37,258 nt of DNA from RGDT01 sp964630925 (lineage in GTDB: Bacteria > Planctomycetota > Planctomycetia > Gemmatales > Gemmataceae): contig CAZVZK010000098.1 in the NCBI GenBank assembly GCA_964630925.1, positions 1-37,258 on the forward strand, in the 5' to 3' direction. The position numbers and the translations under genes were made by a program. Position 1 is the stretch's first letter. Each line of letters opens with the position of its first letter. Of the stretch, positions 30,662 through 37,258 are shown piece by piece. The notes beneath the pieces are model-generated. The model made no database searches. It was not told where the DNA came from and saw nothing but the letters and a program-made list of their open reading frames with translations.

Positions 30662-31015
30662 ATGAGCGAACCCACCTCCGAGGTCCACGTCCCGCCCCCG
30701 GCGCCGTTGCCCAAGGGTGAGCGCGAGTACCGCGCGTTCCAGCGTCTACTTCCCGGCCTCCTGGCGACGCACGCCGGGCAGTACGTCGCCGTCCACGAGG
30801 AGAATGTGGTCGATGCCGGACCGGATGATCTGGAGCTGGTGCAGCGTGTCCACGAGCGGATCGGATACGTCCCGATCCACGTCGGCCTCGTCGTCCATCC
30901 CCAGCCGTTGCCCGCGTGCCCCGCTCCCGGCAACACGGTCAGGATGCGGCCCCGTCCCCCTCGCCACGGCAGTAGCGTTCAAAACGCTCCTGCGGGTCGG
31001 GCAATCCCTGGATGA
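30662..31015 (+). CDS. DUF5678-type small protein
   Basis: 117 residues. The centre, EREYRAFQRLLPGLLATHAGQYVAVHEENVVDAGPDDLELVQRVHERIGYVPIHVGLV, summarised by GQYVAVHEENVVDAG, matches DUF5678. The N-terminus is Pro/Glu-rich. The last 35 residues are low complexity and overlap the end of the convergent TIGR02996 gene by 77 bases, so the natural end of the protein may once have been earlier. Function unknown; its pairing with DUF4058 looks deliberate. Confidence 0.65.
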   Translation: MSEPTSEVHVPPPAPLPKGEREYRAFQRLLPGLLATHAGQYVAVHEENVVDAGPDDLELVQRVHERIGYVPIHVGLVVHPQPLPACPAPGNTVRMRPRPPRHGSSVQNAPAGRAIPG

Positions 31016-31730
31016 GCTTCTCCGCCTCCGCCCAGGTCGGGGACGTGGCGATCCCTCGGTCCGCGAACCACTTCCCGGCTTCGGCAAATTCCTCCGGATC
31101 GTAGGAGGCAGCGAAGCAGTCTTGCAGAGTACTCGCCACGAGTCCGAACTCGCACGTGGTATCCAGGCTGACGATTGGGGCGCTCAAGGCGGGCACGTCG
31201 GTGGCGTACCGCCACAGTCCGAATGAAAGGTCGTGCTCCTCGCCGATGAACTCGATCTGGTTGAACATCGCCGAAAAGGCCTCCCGGAGGCCTGGATTCT
31301 TGTCCAGATAAGCGTCTTTCACGCTTTCGCACTCTAGATGAAGAAACACTCCCGTGATGGCTCCGACCTTTTCCAGCATTGGGTAGTAGTCGTCCTTCTG
31401 GTTACGAGGATCGGACCGCCAGACCACTTCTCGCCAGAGCATGGCGAGCGCGGGAGGGAGCCGCCCGCCACACCGGCGTGTGACCCGGTGGAGGACATCA
31501 TGCAACTCCACGAACCGCAGCCAATCGAGATCCTCGATCATCCCCGCGAGGGCGATGGCTTCGAGGCGTGGTGATTGGGAGCCGGTTTGCAGGAATTCGT
31601 TGTGCAGACACAGATACCCCGCCCGAGGATCACCGCGCTCCTCGAGCCAGTCGGCGTACACAAGGCGGGTCGTCAGATCCTCCGGCGTGTCCGAGATCGA
31701 GGCGAGGAACGAGCGTTCGATGTCCGACAT
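30939..31730 (-). CDS. TIGR02996-domain protein
   Basis: 263 residues. Residues 4-45 (FLASISDTPEDLTTRLVYADWLEERGDPRAGYL, key words RLVYADWLEERGD) are the TIGR02996 repeat-companion domain that is expanded in Gemmata and relatives. The remaining 220 residues are helical with many Trp, Glu and Asp (YPMLEKVGAITG, FIGEEHDLSFGLWRYATDVPAL) and match nothing I know; leucine-rich repeats, often found with this domain, are absent. Base composition is visibly less GC-rich than the flanking genes, which could mean a different history. Confidence 0.8.
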   Translation of the reverse strand: MSDIERSFLASISDTPEDLTTRLVYADWLEERGDPRAGYLCLHNEFLQTGSQSPRLEAIALAGMIEDLDWLRFVELHDVLHRVTRRCGGRLPPALAMLWREVVWRSDPRNQKDDYYPMLEKVGAITGVFLHLECESVKDAYLDKNPGLREAFSAMFNQIEFIGEEHDLSFGLWRYATDVPALSAPIVSLDTTCEFGLVASTLQDCFAASYDPEEFAEAGKWFADRGIATSPTWAEAEKLIQGLPDPQERFERYCRGEGDGAAS

Positions 31731-31761
31731 GGTGGCTGGCCTCCGGCGATGCGTTCAATGC

Positions 31762-32268
31762 TCAATCACCGAACATCCCTTCGATGCTCGCCATCGGCAG
31801 GTACAGGTGGCGCGGGTCGTCCGCCAACGCCGCGAAGCCGTACTTGGCGTAGAACGCCACAGCGGGCTCGTCGATGGCGTCCACCTCGACGGCGTGGACG
31901 CCGACCTGTTCGGAGAAGGCCAAGCAGCGCTCCAGGGCGTTCATCAGGAGGAAGACGCCCAGGCCCTTGCCCTGCGCCTCGGTTGCCACCGCTAGACGGC
32001 CGAGCAAGATCACGGGCACCGGCTGGGCCGGCAGTTTACGCGCGGCCTCGGCCGGGAGCGTCTCGGGCGCGACAGATCCGGCCGCCAGGGTGTAGTACCC
32101 CAGCACGCGCGGGCTCCCCGGCAGGACGGCGACATACGTCCGCCCCAGGCGGCGGCGCTCGTGCTGGCCCGCCACCGTGCGGATGAACGCATCGAGAGGA
32201 GGCCGCCCGCAGGAGAACTCGGCCCGCTCGTGCGCCTTCGCCAGTTGCTCGATGGCCCACTCAGCCAT
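31762..32268 (-). CDS. GNAT-fold acetyltransferase toxin (TacT-like)
   Basis: 168 residues with a complete GNAT fold: FSCGRPPLDAFIRTVAGQHERR near the N-terminus (the usual start of TacT/AtaT-type toxins), LGYYTLAAGSV, the acetyl-CoA loop LAVATEAQGKGLG at about 92-104, and the last tyrosine in AFYAKYGFAAL. Such toxins acetylate the amino group of charged tRNAs and stop translation. ATG 32268 overlaps the antitoxin stop by 8 bases (ATGGCTGA), a typical toxin-antitoxin arrangement. Confidence 0.85.
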   Translation of the reverse strand: MAEWAIEQLAKAHERAEFSCGRPPLDAFIRTVAGQHERRRLGRTYVAVLPGSPRVLGYYTLAAGSVAPETLPAEAARKLPAQPVPVILLGRLAVATEAQGKGLGVFLLMNALERCLAFSEQVGVHAVEVDAIDEPAVAFYAKYGFAALADDPRHLYLPMASIEGMFGD

Positions 32269-32536
32269 TGTTCTTGTACTTGCGGGCCGCCGCCTTAAGG
32301 GCCTCGTTGGGCGGAGGCGGGTTCTCCAGCAGGTCCATGAAGATGGCGAAGTCGCGTGCCGAGAGCGGCTTGCGCATCTCCTCCTCGAAGACGTGTTCGT
32401 CCTCGGGCGTGACCTGCGCCTTGCGGATGCGCAGCTCGGTCTCGCTCACTTCCTCGATGAGGACCGTGGCGTTGGCGAACGAGGCCGGCAGGCACACGCG
32501 GCCCTCGGCGTCGCTCTTCCGGGTGATGGGTGGCAT
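32261..32536 (-). CDS. Antitoxin: AbrB/SpoVT-like N-terminus with DUF1778-like tail
   Basis: 91 residues; GGAGGGAG precedes ATG 32536. Residues 6-40 (SDAEGRVCLPASFANATV, then EVSETELRIRKA) look like a swapped-hairpin AbrB DNA-binding unit. The tail LSARDFAIFMDLLENPPPPNEALKAA, key words DLLENPPPPNEAL, matches the toxin-neutralising C-terminus of DUF1778 (TacA) antitoxins, which normally have a ribbon-helix-helix N-terminus instead. Antitoxin role follows from the overlapping GNAT toxin gene. Confidence 0.75.
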   Translation of the reverse strand: MPPITRKSDAEGRVCLPASFANATVLIEEVSETELRIRKAQVTPEDEHVFEEEMRKPLSARDFAIFMDLLENPPPPNEALKAAARKYKNNG

Positions 32537-32601
32537 GTCACTCCCTCCGTCTCTCGCTCCACGATACCGCCCCCGGCGAGGGGCCGTCAACGGCAACGGC
32601 A

Positions 32602-32617
32602 GCCGGGACATCCCGGC
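32602..32617 (-). terminator. Short hairpin after the EF-Tu gene
   Basis: GCCGGG (32602-32607) pairs with CCCGGC (32612-32617) over a 4-base loop, 12 bases past the EF-Tu stop. No T tract. Confidence 0.35.
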
Positions 32618-32628
32618 CGCCGTCTCGG

Positions 32629-33834
<1,206 letters not shown>

Positions 33835-33932
33835 GGCCTGGGGCCCTCCTCTTGGGTGAGGGGTTGAGGTTGATCCGCGGAGGAGGACACGGGCGGGGGA
33901 GGGGGAGGTTCAGGTGGGAAAAGGGGCGCGGG

Positions 33933-34388
33933 CTACGGCTTCTTGCGCTTGTAGACGTGGACGGTGACACCCGGCCCCGGCCTTGTGTCAGCCGGCTGCG
34001 TGTCCCACCTCGCCCCTCCGTAGGCGATGGTGAGGCTGTCCCCCTCCAGACGATAACAGCCCCGGAGGACCCTGCCGGCATACACAGCCGGGCTTGCCTC
34101 CCCGACGAGGCTCAGCACGCCGGGAGATCGCCCTGAGTTGAGCGTGACCTTCCACCGCGAGAAGAGCGCCCCGTCCACGATGACTTCCAATCGGCCGCCG
34201 ATGAACACCGCCCCGCGTGGGCCGGGCAGGGGGATGTTGGCCCCGCCGCTGGTGCAGGCGGTCATCGTCCACTCCCCCTGTAGCGACTTCAGGTCGTCCC
34301 CGGCGCGTCCTGGCCTCGGGGCGAGGAACGGTGCCGGGGCGAAGCCCAGCGTGAAGGCGGCGAGGAGCAGGGCGGTGATTCGATGCAC
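33933..34388 (-). CDS. Secreted TIGR03067-type protein
   Basis: 151 residues from GTG 34388; a longer frame upstream has no support, while this start begins directly with a signal peptide (HRITALLLAAFTLGFAPAP). After DDLKSLQGEWTMT, the mark of the planctomycete TIGR03067 domain, come strands FIGGRLEVIVDGALFSRWKV, YRLEGDSLTIAYGG and a basic end VHVYKRKKP. The domain is probably a small lipocalin-like barrel of unknown ligand. Confidence 0.8.
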   Translation of the reverse strand: MHRITALLLAAFTLGFAPAPFLAPRPGRAGDDLKSLQGEWTMTACTSGGANIPLPGPRGAVFIGGRLEVIVDGALFSRWKVTLNSGRSPGVLSLVGEASPAVYAGRVLRGCYRLEGDSLTIAYGGARWDTQPADTRPGPGVTVHVYKRKKP

Positions 34389-34560
34389 GGCGGGCCCCGG
34401 GTGCTGGCGAGGAGCGTGGATCTGACGGCTGACGTCCGGCCCGGGGTGATGATATCGGGCGACGATGTGAAACTCTCGTGTAGGTCCGTCCGTCGGATAC
34501 TGGGGCTGGCAATCCGTTGCCCGGCGCGGCACAATGAGTGGGTGGCACGGAGGACGAGAC

Positions 34561-37155
34561 ATGGCCGAGTGTCCGCACTGTGGCCGGCCCGTACCCGAGG
34601 GGGCGCTGTTCTGCTACGCCGACGGCAGGGCCGTCGGCGACGGCGACAATAACGCCTTCCGGCGCTTCCGTGCGCCGCTCATCCTGCCCTCGGGCCGCCC
34701 ATGCGGGTCGTTCGACGAGCTGGTCAAGGCGCTGCTCGACGACTGGGCGATGGGGCGGCGCATGCTCCGCGACGGCGACCTCGAGGCGTTCATGTCGGCC
34801 ATCGGGCGGACCGACCTGGCCCGCGAGGCCCGCGAGGCCGCCGGCCACCCCGACGCCGACGTGGGGCTCGACCTGTTCCTGCGGGCGCTGCCCGGCACCG
34901 TCCTCCGCCCGGCGGAGCTGATGGTCACGCCGGCGGGGATCGACCTCGGGCGCCTGCGCGTCGGCGCGGAGCAGACGCTGGAGATCCAGCTCGCCAATAC
35001 CGGCATGGGGCTCCTTCATGGGTCGGCGCGGAGCCGGGTGCCGTGGCTCGTCCTCGGGGAGGACGCCAGCAGCCAGCGTTTCGCCTTCCACGACGAGCAG
35101 ACGCTGACCGTGCGCCTGCGCGGAAGCGATCTGCGGGCGGCGATGAAGCGCGTCGAGGGCGAGATCGTTCTCGACACGTCCGCCGGGACGCAGGTCCTGC
35201 GGATCAGCGCCGACGTGCCGCCGGCGCCGTTCGCGTCCGGGGTCCTCGCCGGGGCCTTGACTCCGCGGCAGGTCGCCGAGAAGGCGCGGGCCAACCCCCG
35301 CGAGGCCGCCCGACTCTTCGAGAATGGGGCCGTGGCGCGGTGGTACACGGCCAACGGCTGGGCGTACCCGGTGGACGGGGAGCCGGCGACGGGGCTGGCG
35401 GCGGTGCAGCAGTTCTTCGACGCGCTGGGGCTGTCGAAGCCGCCGCGGCTGACGCTCAGCGAGACGGCCATCGACATCGAGGCGCCGCCTGGGGAGACGG
35501 TGCGGCGGACGCTGCGGCTCTCGACGCCGGATAAGCGCCCGCTGTACGCTCGGGCCCACAGCGACAAGGGCTGGCTCCTGGTGCGCGGCGTCGATCTGGA
35601 CGGCGACGCGGCCGAGATCCACCTGGCGATACCCAGCGTGCCCGACTGGCCGGGCGAGAAGGCGGCGGCCACCGTCGTCATTCACGCGAACTGTCGGCAG
35701 CGGCTGGAGGTGCCGGTGACGCTATCGGTGCCGGGCGTGACGGCGCCCCTGCTGACCCCCATCGAGGAGCCGGTGCTGACGCCGTTGCCGCGCCGACGAC
35801 GCGGCTCCGGCGTTGGGATGCTGGCCGCGCTCGCGGCGGGGGTGATGCTGCTGGTGGCAGGGGTGGTGGCGGCGGCCATGCTGTGGCCTCGCGGGGCGGA
35901 GGGGCCGAAGGGGCGGCCGGGCCCGGTGGTCGAGCGGAAGCCGGATGACATCAAGCCCCCGGATGGGGTCAAGCCGCCGCCAGAGAAGGAGGAGCCGCGC
36001 GAGGTGGTGTTGCACATGCCTCGCGAGGAGAAGGAGGAGGCGGTCAAGCCCCTCGTGGATCCGAAGCGTGACATCGGCCCGCTCGGTCCTCCGCGCCCGC
36101 GGCCGGTGCTGGCGGTCCGCGAGCTGGCGCGGCGTCCGGTGGAGATCGTGTTCTGCATCGACACGACGGGGAGCATGGGCAGGCTCCTGCGGACGGCGCG
36201 GGCGAAGGTCTGGAGCCTGTGCAGCCAGATCGCCAGGGGCAAGCCGACGCCGGACCTGAAGATCGGCCTCCTCGCCTACCGCGACAAGGGCGACGAGTAC
36301 ATCACCAAGGTCATCCCCATGAGCCGGGATCTCGATGCGGTCCACGCGGAGCTGGACAAGCTCGTGGCGCGGGGCGGGGGCGACATCCCCGAGAGTGTGA
36401 ACGAGGCCCTGTTCGACTGCGTCAACCGCTTCCAGTGGTCCAAGGACCCGAAGGTGATGAAGATCATCTTCCTGGTGGGCGACGCGCCGCCGCACATGGA
36501 CTACAAGGATGACGTGAAGTACCCCGTCACCTGCAAGGAGGCCGTCGAGAAGGGCATCATCATCAACACCATCCAGTGCGGGCGCGATTCGGAGTGCCGC
36601 AAGTACTGGAAGGACATCGCGGCCAAGGGCGGCGGTGAGTACGTCGGCATCCCCCAGGACGGTGGCCTCTTCAAATTCGACACGCCGTTCGACGAGGAGA
36701 TCGTCCGCCTCGGCCACGCCCTGTACGACACCGTGCTCCCGTTCGGCACGGACACCAACAAGCGGCAGGCCGAGCGCGCCTTGGGCGATGCCCGGAGGCT
36801 GACCGGCACGAAGGGCGCCGACCGGGCGGTGTTGGCGGCCCTCACCCGGTCGGCGTGCCCCAATGACCTGCTCGACGCCTTGCGTCCTCGTAAGCTCCAG
36901 CTCGCGGACTTCAGGGAGACGGAGATCCCCGACGTGATGAAGAAGATGAAGATGCCGGGGGAGCGCGAGGCGTTCGTCACAGAGAGGGAGGCGGCGCGTG
37001 AGCGGCTCAGAGAGGAGATCCTGGCGCTGGAGGGGAAGCGCGCTGCCATGCAGAAGGAGGCCCAGGCCAAGGCGGGGAAGGCGCTGTTGTCGTTCGACGG
37101 CGAGGTGCTGGGCATCCTGCGCAAACAGGCCAAGAAGTTCGAGATCGAGTATTGA
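34561..37155 (+). CDS. Membrane-anchored von Willebrand factor A protein
   Basis: 864 residues; GGAGGACGAG precedes ATG 34561. Order: a short zinc-ribbon-like start CPHCGRPVPEGALFCYADG whose last cysteine is replaced (three Cys only); a helical segment (about 50-105); two beta-sandwich regions (about 115-225 and 300-405) of the type found in secreted adhesins; a single membrane helix at about 419-442; a Lys/Glu/Pro-rich linker; a vWA domain at about 528-720 with a MIDAS DTTGSMG near residue 533 (Thr replaces the first Ser of DxSxS); and a coiled-coil tail (about 810-860). The vWA half is probably outside and the zinc-ribbon half inside. It may assemble a complex; no partner is evident. Confidence 0.85.
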   Translation: MAECPHCGRPVPEGALFCYADGRAVGDGDNNAFRRFRAPLILPSGRPCGSFDELVKALLDDWAMGRRMLRDGDLEAFMSAIGRTDLAREAREAAGHPDADVGLDLFLRALPGTVLRPAELMVTPAGIDLGRLRVGAEQTLEIQLANTGMGLLHGSARSRVPWLVLGEDASSQRFAFHDEQTLTVRLRGSDLRAAMKRVEGEIVLDTSAGTQVLRISADVPPAPFASGVLAGALTPRQVAEKARANPREAARLFENGAVARWYTANGWAYPVDGEPATGLAAVQQFFDALGLSKPPRLTLSETAIDIEAPPGETVRRTLRLSTPDKRPLYARAHSDKGWLLVRGVDLDGDAAEIHLAIPSVPDWPGEKAAATVVIHANCRQRLEVPVTLSVPGVTAPLLTPIEEPVLTPLPRRRRGSGVGMLAALAAGVMLLVAGVVAAAMLWPRGAEGPKGRPGPVVERKPDDIKPPDGVKPPPEKEEPREVVLHMPREEKEEAVKPLVDPKRDIGPLGPPRPRPVLAVRELARRPVEIVFCIDTTGSMGRLLRTARAKVWSLCSQIARGKPTPDLKIGLLAYRDKGDEYITKVIPMSRDLDAVHAELDKLVARGGGDIPESVNEALFDCVNRFQWSKDPKVMKIIFLVGDAPPHMDYKDDVKYPVTCKEAVEKGIIINTIQCGRDSECRKYWKDIAAKGGGEYVGIPQDGGLFKFDTPFDEEIVRLGHALYDTVLPFGTDTNKRQAERALGDARRLTGTKGADRAVLAALTRSACPNDLLDALRPRKLQLADFRETEIPDVMKKMKMPGEREAFVTEREAARERLREEILALEGKRAAMQKEAQAKAGKALLSFDGEVLGILRKQAKKFEIEY

Positions 37156-37187
37156 CCGTAACGCCGTGAGCATCGCAGACCGGCCCC

Positions 37188-37211
37188 CACCCACCCGTCT
37201 CCGGTTGGGTG
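37188..37211 (+). terminator. Terminator after the vWA gene
   Basis: CACCCACCCG (37188-37197) pairs with CGGTTGGGTG (37202-37211), one mismatch in ten, loop TCTC, followed by TTTCAATT. It begins about 30 bases past the stop. Confidence 0.65.
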
Positions 37212-37258
37212 TTTCAATTGCCTTCGCCCTTGCCTCCGGTCCATTTCATCTCGTCGGG

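Noticed and set aside
34507..34520. TGGCAATCCGTTGC upstream of the vWA gene as a sigma-54 site
   Set aside because: GG and GC are 11 bases apart instead of 12, and the -24 box is GGCAA.

Overview
The window is about 70% GC and densely coded. It reads as a planctomycete chromosome, most likely Gemmataceae. The pointers are a TIGR02996-type protein, a TIGR03067-type secreted protein, DUF4058 and DUF5678 neighbours, an ECF sigma factor beside FHA/kinase genes, and an FHA-ABC transporter fusion whose N-terminus looks like that of planctomycete Ser/Thr kinases. This assignment rests on gene content only.

Layout. 1-3942 (minus): an ECF sigma factor, an ABCG-type transporter with two FHA domains, and an FHA-protein kinase that is cut off at the left edge by lower-GC sequence. 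3992-5127: a glycine-rich stress-type protein and a repeat-rich gap. 5128-9040 (plus): three adjacent genes carrying four copies of one secreted domain of unknown function, followed by a large nested palindrome. 9174-11768: an RdgC-like protein, a Sua5/TsaC tRNA-modification enzyme and a PilZ protein. 11821-11891: tRNA-Gln(CUG) with a clear promoter and terminator.

11992-24764 looks like a stress/low-oxygen regulon. It holds a small-protein/zinc-finger/STAS operon, a globin-coupled sensor histidine kinase with a double-receiver partner, a membrane protein, an archaeal-type FBP aldolase/phosphatase, an ADP-forming acyl-CoA synthetase coupled to a lone sigma region 4 protein, a CBS protein, a YbaK-type deacylase, a DUF6629 membrane protein, a BON protein, a phosphoribosyltransferase with a dienelactone-hydrolase-like protein, and a coiled-coil protein. 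I found four sequences with exact GGCAC-N5-TTGC and -24/-12 spacing, plus four weaker ones. All lie just upstream of these genes in the right orientation, so I propose a sigma-54 regulon. Three of the four divergent gaps that carry them also hold a GTGCGG...CCGCAC inverted repeat, and the fourth has a half site: a candidate activator-binding site. No activator or rpoN gene is in the window. This is the most notable observation here.

24939-29241: a zinc-ribbon protein, a 176-base nested inverted repeat, a VOC-fold protein, and a four-gene run (two membrane proteins, one with eight consecutive cysteines; a membrane-anchored SRPBCC protein; a secreted esterase-like hydrolase). 29320-29391: a tRNA with the rare anticodon UAU. 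29461-37155: small and lineage-specific genes, a GNAT toxin-antitoxin pair with an apparently hybrid antitoxin, an elongation factor Tu gene outside any ribosomal-protein operon, a TIGR03067 protein, and a large membrane-anchored vWA protein. No CRISPR array, rRNA or complete insertion sequence was seen.
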